Shown: positions 1 to 8,939 of the stretch, in pieces | Position numbering within the stretch: position 1 is the first letter of the stretch | Layout of the letters: each line of letters starts with the position of its first letter | NCBI GenBank assembly: GCA_002304835.1 | Contig: DBPK01000001.1 | Location: forward strand, 121,411 to 140,362 | Origin: Firmicutes bacterium UBA1422 | GTDB lineage: Bacteria > Bacillota > Clostridia > Peptostreptococcales > Anaerovoracaceae | Direction of reading: 5' to 3' | DNA: 18,952 nucleotides | Notes under the pieces: generated by a model | What the model saw: only the letters and a program-made list of their open reading frames with translations | What the model was told of the DNA's origin: nothing | Databases searched by the model: none | Made by a program: the position numbers and the translations under genes

Positions 1-1
1 T

Positions 2-601
2 TTGATTATTTATATTGGCAATATGCCTAAATATGCAATAGATGTATATCTGTCAGAAACCTTACAAGCATATTATAATTTCATATTTATGCCTGTTTTT
101 GCAATAGGATTGCTTGCTAGTTTTTTGTTTAATCCCATCTTGGCATCTTTGGGAATGTCATGGCAAGAGAAAGATTTTAAAACAATAGAAAAAAAACTAT
201 TTAAACAAATATTAGTAATACTAAGTATAACAATAATATCTATTATAGCTGCATTTTTTATTGGAATACCAATATTATCATGGCTATATGCCACAGAATT
301 GTCAGAGTATAAATTTGAATTATGTATTTTGATTTTTGGAGGAGGTTTAATGGCATTATCAGGCCTTTTTACTGCTATTATCACCATAATAAGAAAACAA
401 AAAATTCTCCTTATTGTTTATCTGGTAACCGCTGTACTTGCCAAGCTTATTTCTTCATTTTTTGTAAGTGAATATGAGATAATGGGGGCTTCATTATTAT
501 ACACTGTGTTAATGACAACTCTTACAATCTCATTTATAATAATTTTGTTAATCTTTAAAATTAAAACAGAAAAAATTGATAAAAAAAATAACTATAAATA
601 A
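2..601 (+). CDS. Wzx-type polysaccharide flippase, C-terminal part (5' truncated by window edge)
   Basis: The reading frame is open from the first bases and ends at TAA 599-601, so only the last ~199 residues are present and the true start lies outside the window. The protein is almost entirely hydrophobic, with about five to six membrane segments broken by short charged loops such as SWQEKDFKTIEKKLFK (about residues 53-66) and a charged tail ending in KKNNYK. This pattern, with the A-Y-Y-N-F-I-F-M-P and L-L-A-S-F-L-F-N-P stretches, fits the C-terminal half of Wzx/RfbX (MATE-like) flippases, which move lipid-linked sugar units across the cytoplasmic membrane. Its place at the head of a glycosyltransferase cluster supports this. 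The region is very AT-rich: bases 541-600 contain only 6 G/C of 60. Another MOP-superfamily exporter cannot be excluded from the fragment alone. Confidence 0.82.
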   Translation: MIIYIGNMPKYAIDVYLSETLQAYYNFIFMPVFAIGLLASFLFNPILASLGMSWQEKDFKTIEKKLFKQILVILSITIISIIAAFFIGIPILSWLYATELSEYKFELCILIFGGGLMALSGLFTAIITIIRKQKILLIVYLVTAVLAKLISSFFVSEYEIMGASLLYTVLMTTLTISFIIILLIFKIKTEKIDKKNNYK

Positions 602-623
602 TATTAGGAGGAGGGCCAAATAA

Positions 624-974
624 ATGTCGGAATTGTTACAGGGAATACTTATTACATGTTCTGTTCTTGTTTTTATATATATGTTTCATAAAATAAGAAA
701 ATCCCAAATAGATATTTCGGATTCCATTTTTTGGATAGTTTTTTCCGTGATACTCTTTATAATAAGTGTTTTTCCTCAAATACCCATTCTTTTTTCAAAA
801 GCTTTCGGGGTGCAAAGCCCAGTAAATTTCATATTTCTAACAGTCATTTTTTTACTCATAATAAAAGTATTTTTACTTTCCGTGAAAATCTCTTTTTTGG
901 AGAACAAAATCAAAACACTGGCTCAGGAGATGAGTATCAGTGATTTTGAAAGAAGTGATGAAACAAAAAAGTGA
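624..974 (+). CDS. DUF2304 small membrane protein
   Basis: This 116-residue protein begins at an ATG preceded by a strong AGGAGG (606-611). It has three hydrophobic segments (about residues 6-22, 33-52 and 68-88), then a charged helical C-terminus rich in Lys and Glu. Length, topology and the S-D-S-I-F-W motif before the second segment match DUF2304 proteins. This family often lies beside polyprenyl-phosphate GT2 genes and is thought to assist a membrane glycosyltransferase; its biochemical role is not settled. It follows the flippase by 22 bases and is probably cotranscribed with it. The next gene has its own promoter after a ~130-base gap, so this gene may end the upstream transcription unit, although no clear hairpin terminator is visible. 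Confidence 0.8.
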   Translation: MSELLQGILITCSVLVFIYMFHKIRKSQIDISDSIFWIVFSVILFIISVFPQIPILFSKAFGVQSPVNFIFLTVIFLLIIKVFLLSVKISFLENKIKTLAQEMSISDFERSDETKK

Positions 975-1025
975 TTTGTAAAAAATGGAACAGTATTTTA
1001 AAATCAAAATCTAACACAGTTGCTT

Positions 1026-1054
1026 CTGTTATTCTTAGTTGCTTGTGGTATAAT
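1026..1054 (+). promoter_or_regulatory. Predicted sigma-A promoter for the DUF2142 gene
   Basis: A perfect -10 box TATAAT (1049-1054) is preceded directly by TGG, giving the extended -10 form TGnTATAAT. Seventeen bases upstream is a weak -35 (CTGTTA, 1026-1031). It lies in the longest intergenic gap of the window (975-1103). An 8-base direct repeat AGTTGCTT occurs at 1018-1025 and 1037-1044, around the -35 and in the spacer. Transcription would start near 1061, leaving a leader of about 43 bases. Confidence 0.6.
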
Positions 1055-1103
1055 ATGATAGTTATAAATATATATTTTTGAACTTCATATAAGGTAATAA
1101 TAT

Positions 1104-3044
1104 ATGGGGAAAATAGAAAAAGCATTTTTTTTTAATAATAAAAAAAGCAAAACGTATTTTGTTTTACTTATATTATTGGCCGCCGTTGTCATGGCGTCTT
1201 TTTTAGGTGAATATATTACTAACAATGCAAAAGATATCCCTCAGAGAAACAGGAACCTTGAGGTGATAGACAATAATAAAATAGCAGGCAATGATTTCTT
1301 TATTGATGAAAAAGGGAATCTGGTTTCAAAAACTCCCGGAGCAGTACTATTGATCCAAAAAGACTATGAACGCACTTTGAGAATAAAGCCGGTATATACC
1401 GATTCAACAGGAATAAAAGTAAGTGTTGGTGATGAAGAGCTTTCAAACAATTTTGGGATTTCTATGCAGCCTAAAACATATTTATATTCATATGAAATAA
1501 ATAAAAAAAATGCGGAAATAAAAATCAAAGTATTAGAGGAAGGCATAAAAATCAAGAGCATTGAAATTGATAACCGATATATATTCAATGTATATAAATT
1601 TATTTTTTTCCTGTTTTCAGGGATTATAATCCTGATCTTTTCATTTATGATAAAGAATAAGTATTACAAAGCAGAAGTGATTTTTTTGATCATGTCCCTT
1701 ATGCTTACTGTCTTGATGTCGCTATCCCTTCCCATCTCAACATCTAACACATGGGATGAGCATATCCACTATGGAAGGGTAGCTGCAGAATCACAACTTA
1801 ATAAAAACAGTATTACTAAGACTGATATAAACTTTTCAAATAGAAGCATTGTATCTTCTTATGATGTCGAAGGCAGAAGATATGTTTCTCAAATGCTGGA
1901 TAAAGGTAATACCAATGAAAGAGATATTGATAGTAGCAAAGAGTATTTTATTGAAAATGTTGATTCTGCAGGCGGAATCAAAACTTTTTATAATACAATT
2001 TCCGGCTTACCTTCTGCTTTGGTTATATGGCTCTCCTCCATGTTCGCATTACCTTATACATTTATGTTTATTCTGGGCAGAGCCATCAATGGAATGATTT
2101 ATTCTTTTATCATTTATTTTGCAATAAAAAAACTCAAGAGCGGCAAAGTAATACTTGGAATGATCGCTCTCATTCCGACAGGAATTTTTCAGGCATCCAC
2201 CTATAATCAGGACTGGTGGATAACATCATTCATGATTTTGGGAATAGCTTATCTTTTCAGCGAGATACAGCAGCCCGATAAATTGATCTCACTTAAGGAA
2301 TATATTATTATAGTGGGCTCGGTTTTTCTTGCCTGTGGTCCCAAGGCAATATATTTCGTTATGTTTTTTTTGGGTTTTCTTTTGAAAAAAGAAAAATTTT
2401 CGGAGAAAAAATATTTCAGTCTGCATTTGATTACTCTTTCGTGTCTGCTAATATTAACTGCCTCAAGCTTTTTAGCTCCGTTTATATTAGCAGGTCCGGG
2501 AGTGGGAGATGCAAGAGGCAATATGGGGGGCGAGGCTGTTGTAAATGCAACGGAACAATTAAGGTACATTTTCAGTGAGCCAATAGAATATACAATGGTT
2601 TTATTAAAACATATAGGTAACTATATTTCGCCGGGAAGCTACGGATTTCTTATGACATCCTTTGCTTTTTTGGGAGATATTAGCAATAAACTTGCCATAT
2701 TGATTGCAGCCATTGCTATAGCCATATTTACAGATAAAAATGATTATGATATTCATACTTCTAATATCAGAACGCGTTGTTTTGTATTTATTGCTGCATT
2801 TATTATAATATCGTTGATATCTACTGCTTTATATATTTCCTTTACCCCCGTTGAAAGTCAGGTTATTTATGGAGTTCAAGAGAGATATCTTTTTCCGATC
2901 TTGTTCCCCGTATTGCTTGTTTTGGGGAGTCCTAAAATAATAAACAGAATAAAGCCTGAATGGTATGTAAATATTATGTTGTCTGTACCGGTATTTTTAA
3001 CATTGTATGGGATTGGGACTTTAGTAATAAGATTATACTATTAG
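1104..3044 (+). CDS. DUF2142 multi-pass membrane protein, possible GT-C-like glycosyltransferase
   Basis: This is a 646-residue membrane protein. One membrane helix lies at about residues 18-37. An extracytoplasmic domain of about 120 residues follows, then another helix near 165-180 and at least eight more segments to the end. The sequence T-W-D-E-H-I-H-Y-G-R (W217, D218, E219) after the second or third helix resembles the acidic motif of DUF2142 proteins. The placement of that motif in an early loop recalls GT-C glycosyltransferases, which use polyprenyl-phosphate sugars outside the membrane, but transferase activity here is an inference. The start has only a modest AAGG (1091-1094) as ribosome binding site. 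A run of nine T (1125-1133) covers codons 8-10. An extended -10 promoter lies about 50 bases upstream, and the methyltransferase/glycosyltransferase fusion follows after 12 bases. A polymerase (Wzy-like) role is an alternative. Confidence 0.75.
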   Translation: MGKIEKAFFFNNKKSKTYFVLLILLAAVVMASFLGEYITNNAKDIPQRNRNLEVIDNNKIAGNDFFIDEKGNLVSKTPGAVLLIQKDYERTLRIKPVYTDSTGIKVSVGDEELSNNFGISMQPKTYLYSYEINKKNAEIKIKVLEEGIKIKSIEIDNRYIFNVYKFIFFLFSGIIILIFSFMIKNKYYKAEVIFLIMSLMLTVLMSLSLPISTSNTWDEHIHYGRVAAESQLNKNSITKTDINFSNRSIVSSYDVEGRRYVSQMLDKGNTNERDIDSSKEYFIENVDSAGGIKTFYNTISGLPSALVIWLSSMFALPYTFMFILGRAINGMIYSFIIYFAIKKLKSGKVILGMIALIPTGIFQASTYNQDWWITSFMILGIAYLFSEIQQPDKLISLKEYIIIVGSVFLACGPKAIYFVMFFLGFLLKKEKFSEKKYFSLHLITLSCLLILTASSFLAPFILAGPGVGDARGNMGGEAVVNATEQLRYIFSEPIEYTMVLLKHIGNYISPGSYGFLMTSFAFLGDISNKLAILIAAIAIAIFTDKNDYDIHTSNIRTRCFVFIAAFIIISLISTALYISFTPVESQVIYGVQERYLFPILFPVLLVLGSPKIINRIKPEWYVNIMLSVPVFLTLYGIGTLVIRLYY

Positions 3045-3056
3045 AAAGGGAAAAAA

Positions 3057-6014
3057 ATGACAAAATATCAAGCTGAATTTCTTGAAAAAAGCAACACCTC
3101 TCAGTACAGTATTTTTGATTTGGTGGAACCAAATTCAAAAGTTCTGGAATTTGGACCTGCTCATGGGATACTGACAAAACCTCTCAAAGAACGAAAAAAT
3201 TGCGTTATAGACATTGTCGAAATATCCGAAGAATACGGGAAAGAAGCTGCGGAATACGCACGCACTGCTTTAAAGGGGAAAAAAGAAGGAGATATCGAAA
3301 GCTATTTTTGGTGTGACAGATTTGCCGGAGAAAAATACGATTATATAATTTTTGCCGATGTGCTTGAGCATCTTTTTGATCCAAAAGAAGTTTTGAAAAA
3401 AAGCAGAGAATTCCTTGAGAAGAGCGGAGAGATCATAGTATCTGTTCCCAATGTAGCTAATGATGCCATAATGATAAATCTATATAATAATTTGTTTTGC
3501 TATACAGAAGAAGGATTATTAGATAACACACATATCAAATTTTTTGCAATGAAAAATATACCACTAATGGCAGATGAACTCGAAATGGGCATTTCATATT
3601 TTGATGCCCTATATCTGGATGATCACAGTAATGAACAATCGGATTTTTTTGACGACACATATGAGTCAATAAAGGAACTTCTTTTTGAACATAAAGCAGG
3701 CAACGCATATCAGTTTATTTTTAAACTGTGTAATGATACAAAGACAGATAATTCTCTTGTGATAGATAATTTTTGCAAACAGATCATTAAAAGCACGACC
3801 ACACATATTACTCTGCAGAAAAAAGACGGGCTTTTAGTTCCATATGAGAAAATAGAGACTCCACTTGATAAAGACATCAAGTATAAGGTCGATGTTGATG
3901 AGACAATTGATTCCATAATAATAAATCCCGCAGAGGGGCTATATTACAGGACAAAGATAACTGTAAATGACATTCCTCCAAATGATTATAAAATCAAAGT
4001 CTATGCGGGAATAAAAGACCAGAAAAATGAAGCTTATTATGTGCTCCATTCAAAGGCCGCAAATTACACTATTACCGCAGATTTTTCAAAGATGACTTCT
4101 GTGATTTTCAATATTCGTATAAATAGGGTAAGGGAAAGATATCTGGTGGACAATTTCCTTACGGAGCTCGGCAAAGTGAAAAAAGAGAAAAACAGTATAG
4201 TGTCTTCAAGATCCTGGAAATTGACAAGCCCATTGAGGAGGTTATCGAGAAAACTTTCAAAGAACTCAAAAAAAAGATACGGAGAGAAAGACATAAAGAA
4301 GCTCAAAAACAATGGAGAAATATACCAGTGGCATTATGAAAGAAGCCGTCTTTCATCAAAAGAATATAAACGCCAAAGAAATGATGATTCCGTCAAAGAA
4401 CTGCTTTTCAGCATTATTGTCCCGGTATACAACACAGATGAGAGCCAATTAAGAGAGATGATAAATTCTGTGATAGATCAGACATATTCCGGCTGGGAGC
4501 TTTGCATGGCGGATGCAAGTGACGATTACCATGGATATGTTTCATCTCTAATAAAAGAATTTGTAAAAAAGGACAAGAGGATAAGATATAAAAAAATAGA
4601 AAACAAAGGAATTTCAGAAAACTCTAATGCGGCAATTGAAATGGCAAAAGGAAATTATTTTGTTCTCCTTGATCACGACGATCTGATACATCCTTCCGCA
4701 CTTTATCATAATGCTGCAGAAATAAAAAACAGAGGAGCAGATTTCCTTTATTCTGATGAAGACAAAATATCTCCGGACGGTCAAAAGCATATTGATCCTT
4801 ATTACAAACCGGATTTTTCTCCGGATCTCCTGAGGGCAAATAATTATATATGCCATTTGACCGTTTTTTCAAGAGAACTATATTTATCTGCAGGATGTTT
4901 CAGAAAGGAATTTGACGGAGCACAGGATCACGATCTTTTCCTTCGCATGACAGAAAAGGCGAAAAACATCGTTCATATCAAAAGAGTACTTTATCATTGG
5001 CGTATGAGCGAGACCTCTACTGCAATGGGTTCGGAGGCAAAGGAATATACAACCCAAGCCGGCATAAATGCAGTAAGGGAACAATTAGACAGACTAGGAA
5101 CAGAAGGTAAAGTTTCCCAGATAAGAGGGATACCCAACAATTATCGAGTAAGTTACAAAATACAAAATGAGCCATTGATTTCCATAATTATACCTAACTG
5201 TGACCATGTCAGGGATCTCAAAAAGTGTTTGAATTCCATAACAAAAAAATCAACATATAAAAAATATGAAATAATAATCATTGAAAACAACAGCAAAAAC
5301 AAAGAAACTTTTGATTATTATGAAGAGCTTGAAATGCAGGGAAACATAAAGGTCGTTATATACGAAAGCAACAAAGGGTTCAATTATTCCGCAATAAACA
5401 ATTACGGAAGAAAATTTGCGGAAGGAGAACACCTTTTGTTCATGAACAATGACACCGAAGTGATAACGAAAAACTGGATGGAAGAAATGCTGATGTTTTC
5501 ACAGAGAAAAGATGTGGGAGCTGTAGGTGCAAAACTTTACTATCCGGATGATACTATTCAACACGCAGGAACAGTGATAGGAATCGGTGGAATTGCCGGA
5601 CATATATTTTTTCAGCTTGACAGGTTCAAAAATGGATATTTTTCAAGAGCGATGATACAGCAGAATCTAAGTGCCGTAACAGCAGCCTGTATGATGGTAA
5701 GAAAAAACGTATTTGATGAGACGGGAGGATTTGAAGAAGAGCTGGAAGTCCAGTATAACGATGTTGATTTTTGTCTCAAAATAAGAGAAGCGGGATACTT
5801 GATATGTTGGACACCTTTTGCAGAACTATATCACTATGAATCGAAATCACGAGGGATAGATATATTGCCTTCAGACAAACAGAGAGCAGAAAAAGAAGCT
5901 GAATACATGAAGAAAAAATGGCACAGATATTATGAGGAGGGAGACCCTTATTATAATCCGAACCTTTCATTAAGAAGCCATCTTTATGATCTGAACAAAG
6001 ACCTGAAATATTAG
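3057..6014 (+). CDS. Trimodular fusion: SAM methyltransferase + two GT2 glycosyltransferase domains
   Basis: The 985-residue protein has three enzymatic parts. Residues ~20-200 are a class I methyltransferase: motif I is V-L-E-F-G-P-A-H-G (E31-G37), followed by F-A-D-V-L-E-H-L (about 95-105), I-V-S-V-P-N and D-N-T-H-I-K-F-F. Residues ~230-370 look beta-rich and are of unknown function. A basic linker follows with S-S-R-S-W-K-L-T-S-P-L-R (about 380-391), a motif common in the linkers of multidomain sugar transferases. The first GT2 domain spans about 450-690 (S-I-I-V-P-V-Y-N, D-H-D-D near 538, Y-S-D-E-D, and Q-D-H-D-L-F-L-R near 622). The second spans about 703-960 (S-I-I-I-P-N, N-N-D-T-E near 794, N-D-V-D-F-C near 899). 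It probably builds and methylates or caps part of the glycan on the cytoplasmic side. The donor sugar is unknown; rhamnose is plausible from context. Confidence 0.85.
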   Translation: MTKYQAEFLEKSNTSQYSIFDLVEPNSKVLEFGPAHGILTKPLKERKNCVIDIVEISEEYGKEAAEYARTALKGKKEGDIESYFWCDRFAGEKYDYIIFADVLEHLFDPKEVLKKSREFLEKSGEIIVSVPNVANDAIMINLYNNLFCYTEEGLLDNTHIKFFAMKNIPLMADELEMGISYFDALYLDDHSNEQSDFFDDTYESIKELLFEHKAGNAYQFIFKLCNDTKTDNSLVIDNFCKQIIKSTTTHITLQKKDGLLVPYEKIETPLDKDIKYKVDVDETIDSIIINPAEGLYYRTKITVNDIPPNDYKIKVYAGIKDQKNEAYYVLHSKAANYTITADFSKMTSVIFNIRINRVRERYLVDNFLTELGKVKKEKNSIVSSRSWKLTSPLRRLSRKLSKNSKKRYGEKDIKKLKNNGEIYQWHYERSRLSSKEYKRQRNDDSVKELLFSIIVPVYNTDESQLREMINSVIDQTYSGWELCMADASDDYHGYVSSLIKEFVKKDKRIRYKKIENKGISENSNAAIEMAKGNYFVLLDHDDLIHPSALYHNAAEIKNRGADFLYSDEDKISPDGQKHIDPYYKPDFSPDLLRANNYICHLTVFSRELYLSAGCFRKEFDGAQDHDLFLRMTEKAKNIVHIKRVLYHWRMSETSTAMGSEAKEYTTQAGINAVREQLDRLGTEGKVSQIRGIPNNYRVSYKIQNEPLISIIIPNCDHVRDLKKCLNSITKKSTYKKYEIIIIENNSKNKETFDYYEELEMQGNIKVVIYESNKGFNYSAINNYGRKFAEGEHLLFMNNDTEVITKNWMEEMLMFSQRKDVGAVGAKLYYPDDTIQHAGTVIGIGGIAGHIFFQLDRFKNGYFSRAMIQQNLSAVTAACMMVRKNVFDETGGFEEELEVQYNDVDFCLKIREAGYLICWTPFAELYHYESKSRGIDILPSDKQRAEKEAEYMKKKWHRYYEEGDPYYNPNLSLRSHLYDLNKDLKY

Positions 6015-6025
6015 CGACATATAAA

Positions 6026-6054
6026 ATGACATAAAAAGGCATACATGCTATAAT
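6026..6054 (+). promoter_or_regulatory. Strong predicted sigma-A promoter before the GT2/rhamnose genes
   Basis: ATGACA (6026-6031, five of six consensus) and TATAAT (6049-6054, perfect) are separated by exactly 17 bases. TGC directly precedes the -10, so this is also an extended -10 promoter. It lies in the 73-base gap after the fusion gene and would start transcripts near 6061, about 27 bases before the ATG at 6088, with AAGGAG (6077-6082) in between. This is the best consensus promoter in the window and should drive the GT2 and rml genes. Confidence 0.75.
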
Positions 6055-6087
6055 TATTGAGGTCAAAAAAAGAAACAAGGAGAAAAA

Positions 6088-7146
6088 ATGCCCAAAGTAT
6101 CCATAATCATACCTGTTTACAATTCTGAGCAGCATATAGAAAAATGTCTGGAAAGTTTACAGAAACAGACATTAAAAGATATAGAAATAATATGTGTGGA
6201 TGACAGGTCCACGGATCGTTCTTATAATATACTAAAGAAAACAGCAGAAGAGGATGATCGTGTGCGGATTTTTTCAAACGAAGAGAATAAAGGGACTCTT
6301 TGTTCAAGAAAAAAAGGAGTTGAGAATGCAACCGGCGAATTTATAATGTTTGCCGATAATGACGACTGGTACGATATTGATGCGTGTGAGCAGTTATACA
6401 AAAAAATAAAAAATGAAAAAGTGGATATCCTTATGTATGGTGTCAGAATAATAGTTCCTGACGAAAAAAAGTATTCTGCTGAAGCAGCAACTTTGAAAAA
6501 ACTGCTTTCTCCCATACCGGAAGAAACAAGAAACGGAAACTGCCTGGATATAGGGAACAGGATCAATTTGTTATGGAACAAAATATTCATAGCGAATGTA
6601 TGTAAGAAAGCATATGCAAATACAAAAGATGTAAGATTAACATACGCAGAAGACACTTATGTATGTTGGCTCATGCATTATTTTGCCGGATCTTTTATGG
6701 CCATAAAGAAAGAGTATTACAACTATAATTATAAGGCCGGAATAACAGGCAAAGATACGATGAATATTAAGACATTCGATTATTTCTGCCAGTGTCTGAT
6801 AAACGAAAAGAAATATGTAAAGCTTTTTTTTGATGAGCAGAGTGCTTTGGAAGAAAAAGAAATATATAGTGCAAGAGATCCCGAGAGAATGGGTTATTGC
6901 ATCAGCGTCTGGAGAGACAAGGTCGATTTGAAAGATTCCCCTGAAGGATACGACATTCTTATTAAATATTTCGACAAAAAAGAGGTCATAAATGAAATAC
7001 ACGGCCGTCTGTGCAGATATGAGGAGCTTAAGCAAAAAAGCAAGAGAAAAGAAGAAAATCTGAGAAAAATAAAAAAATCTAATTCATTCAGAATAGGCAG
7101 GATAGTGACATGGTTGCCAAGAAAAATAAAAAAAATCGGAGGATAA
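6088..7146 (+). CDS. GT2 family glycosyltransferase with basic C-terminal tail
   Basis: The 352-residue protein starts at an ATG with AAGGAG five bases upstream. The N-terminal GT-A domain is typical: V-S-I-I-I-P-V-Y-N at the start, C-V-D-D-R-S-T-D for nucleotide binding, and A-D-N-D-D-W-Y (D90, D92, D93) as the metal-binding DxD-type motif. The acceptor half (about 130-270) has W-N-K-I-F-I and Y-A-E-D-T-Y-V, features usual in this group. The C-terminal ~60 residues are a charged helix (K-Q-K-S-K-R-K-E-E-N-L-R-K) ending in S-N-S-F-R-I-G-R-I and a basic stretch, which resembles the tails of two other proteins in this locus. It probably transfers one sugar to a lipid-linked acceptor; donor and linkage cannot be read. 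rmlD follows after one base, with its GGAGG inside the end of this gene. Confidence 0.85.
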   Translation: MPKVSIIIPVYNSEQHIEKCLESLQKQTLKDIEIICVDDRSTDRSYNILKKTAEEDDRVRIFSNEENKGTLCSRKKGVENATGEFIMFADNDDWYDIDACEQLYKKIKNEKVDILMYGVRIIVPDEKKYSAEAATLKKLLSPIPEETRNGNCLDIGNRINLLWNKIFIANVCKKAYANTKDVRLTYAEDTYVCWLMHYFAGSFMAIKKEYYNYNYKAGITGKDTMNIKTFDYFCQCLINEKKYVKLFFDEQSALEEKEIYSARDPERMGYCISVWRDKVDLKDSPEGYDILIKYFDKKEVINEIHGRLCRYEELKQKSKRKEENLRKIKKSNSFRIGRIVTWLPRKIKKIGG

Positions 7147-7147
7147 A

Positions 7148-7993
7148 ATGAAAGTACTGATAACCGGAGCCAACGGACAATTGGGGCATGATGTTTCTGC
7201 AGAGCTTGACAAAAGACATATAGAAAACAGAGGGATAGATATAGAAGATCTTGACATAACAAAAAAAGAAGATGTTGCCTGCTATATATCTGACTTTGAT
7301 CCGGATGTGGTTGTGCATTGCGCCGCATATACCGCCGTTGACAAGGCGGAAGATGAACCGGAAAAATGCGAAAAAATAAATTTCAAAGGGACAGAAAATA
7401 TAGCTTTAGCATGTAAAGAAAATGATGCGGCGATGCTTTATATAAGCACAGATTATGTTTTTGACGGCGCGTCAAAGGAGATATGGTCTCCGGAAGACGA
7501 ACCGGATCCAGGCAGCGTTTACGGCAGAACTAAATATCAGGGAGAACAAACAGTAAGAGAAAATCTGGAAAAACATTTCATAATAAGGATAGCCTGGGCT
7601 TTCGGAAAAAACGGAAATAACTTTGTTAAGACTATGCTTGGCCTGGGCAAAAAAAATATCGTACCTAAAGTCGTTGATGACCAGTTCGGATCGCCCACAT
7701 ATACCCGGGATCTGGCGGTCCTTATAGCCGATATGATAGGATCTGATAAATACGGAACTTATCATGCGACTAATGAAGGGTTTTGCACATGGCATGAATT
7801 CGCATCTGAAATATTCAAAAAAGCAAAAATGGATATAAAACCAATACCCTGCAAAACAGAAGATTATCCCTTCAAAGCCAAAAGACCGAAAAACAGCAGA
7901 CTTTCAAAGGATAAGCTTACAGAAAAAGGTTTCAACAGACTTCCATCATGGCAGGATGCACTTGACAGATATTTCAAAGAGCTTGAAGAGTAA
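7148..7993 (+). CDS. rfbD: dTDP-4-dehydrorhamnose reductase RmlD
   Basis: This reductase carries out the last step of dTDP-L-rhamnose synthesis, reducing dTDP-4-keto-L-rhamnose with NAD(P)H. The 281-residue length is normal for the family. The N-terminus shows the Rossmann motif I-T-G-A-N-G-Q-L-G. The family stretch H-C-A-A-Y-T-A-V-D-K-A-E-D-E-P is near residues 57-71, S-T-D-Y-V-F-D-G is near 101, and the catalytic Y125-xxx-K129 lies in Y-G-R-T-K. D-D-Q-F-G-S-P-T-Y-T is the conserved substrate-side loop. The start at 7148 has GGAGG at 7138-7142. rmlA, rmlC and rmlB lie 1.2 kb downstream, separated by an AT-rich glycosyltransferase gene and a small ORF, so the pathway genes are split but all on the same strand. 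Confidence 0.95.
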   Translation: MKVLITGANGQLGHDVSAELDKRHIENRGIDIEDLDITKKEDVACYISDFDPDVVVHCAAYTAVDKAEDEPEKCEKINFKGTENIALACKENDAAMLYISTDYVFDGASKEIWSPEDEPDPGSVYGRTKYQGEQTVRENLEKHFIIRIAWAFGKNGNNFVKTMLGLGKKNIVPKVVDDQFGSPTYTRDLAVLIADMIGSDKYGTYHATNEGFCTWHEFASEIFKKAKMDIKPIPCKTEDYPFKAKRPKNSRLSKDKLTEKGFNRLPSWQDALDRYFKELEE

Positions 7994-7997
7994 AAAA

Positions 7998-8915
7998 ATG
8001 AAAATAGCTGTTGTTGGAATGGTAAAAAATGAAGCCGATATTATTGAATCATTTGTAAGATATACATTGACATTTGCAGATGAAATGATTCTTTATGATG
8101 ACGGAAGCAGGGACAATACTCCGCATATTTTGTATCATCTTTCTGAGGAATTTAAGGGAAGAATTATTATAGAGAAAAGAAAAGATGATTTCTCCGAAGG
8201 AAGAAAACAAGACATAATTACAAAATCCCTCTTGGATGAAGCATATGAGAAATCAAAACCCGACTGGCTGATACCTTTGGATGCAGATGAATTTCTGATA
8301 AGTAGATCCGGAAAACCCTTAAGAAAAATATTTGAAGAGATGGATAGGAGCTGCTGTCATTTCGTAAAATGGAGACAATTCATATGTATGCCGGGCGAGG
8401 GATTGGCTACTGATGAAAAAGCATTTATACCAAGCAAATTTAAAAAATATCATCTTGACGAATTAAAAAATTTGGCAAAGGTAGTTATTCCTTCAGCACT
8501 TTATGATATAGAACAGGCTATAATCGCCATAGGAAATCATGATCTTTTCAGAATAGATGGTGTGAGTATACCAAAGAAAGAGTCTGAAGATATGATACTG
8601 GCTCATTATCAGGTAAGAGGCAGAAATCAGATCATGAGAAAAGCACTTTGTGGATGGACATCAACATTGCTAATGCCTCAAAGAGGAGAAACCCAGGGGT
8701 ATCATCAAAAAATAACATATGATCTGATAAAAGAAAAAAATGTTCTTTCAGATGAAGATGTCGCCTGGCACGGACTTGTTGGTTATAAAGAAAAACGTCC
8801 CAAAGGTTTGCCAAAATGTGGAACGATTGATATAAAAAAACATTATCCGGAAATAGAATGTATTTTTGAATCAAAGTCAGACCCATATATGAAAGTTTTT
8901 CTGGAATACATTTAA
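7998..8915 (+). CDS. GT2-like glycosyltransferase (Glyco_tranf_2_4 type)
   Basis: The ATG at 7998 is chosen because the protein then begins M-K-I-A-V-V-G-M-V-K-N-E-A-D-I-I, the usual family N-terminus. An upstream in-frame ATG at 7956 would add 14 residues lying inside rmlD. The result is 305 residues. I-L-Y-D-D-G-S-R-D-N-T (about 30-40) is the nucleotide-sugar motif, and W-L-I-P-L-D-A-D-E-F-L (about 91-101) carries the DxD. H-Y-Q-V-R-G-R-N-Q-I-M-R-K near 200 is the acceptor-side H-Y motif of this subgroup. The gene is AT-rich compared with the rml genes on either side (bases 8041-8100 are 25% G/C), suggesting separate acquisition. After its TAA the same frame stays open through a 64-residue coiled-coil ORF, so the protein may once have been longer. 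Donor sugar unknown; rhamnose is plausible. Confidence 0.8.
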   Translation: MKIAVVGMVKNEADIIESFVRYTLTFADEMILYDDGSRDNTPHILYHLSEEFKGRIIIEKRKDDFSEGRKQDIITKSLLDEAYEKSKPDWLIPLDADEFLISRSGKPLRKIFEEMDRSCCHFVKWRQFICMPGEGLATDEKAFIPSKFKKYHLDELKNLAKVVIPSALYDIEQAIIAIGNHDLFRIDGVSIPKKESEDMILAHYQVRGRNQIMRKALCGWTSTLLMPQRGETQGYHQKITYDLIKEKNVLSDEDVAWHGLVGYKEKRPKGLPKCGTIDIKKHYPEIECIFESKSDPYMKVFLEYI

Positions 8916-8939
8916 GATATTTTTAGAGAAGTAAAAATA

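Noticed and set aside
7956..7997. Upstream start for the GT gene, overlapping rmlD
   Set aside because: The added 14 residues lie within the rmlD coding sequence and are not family-like. ATG 7998 gives the normal N-terminus.
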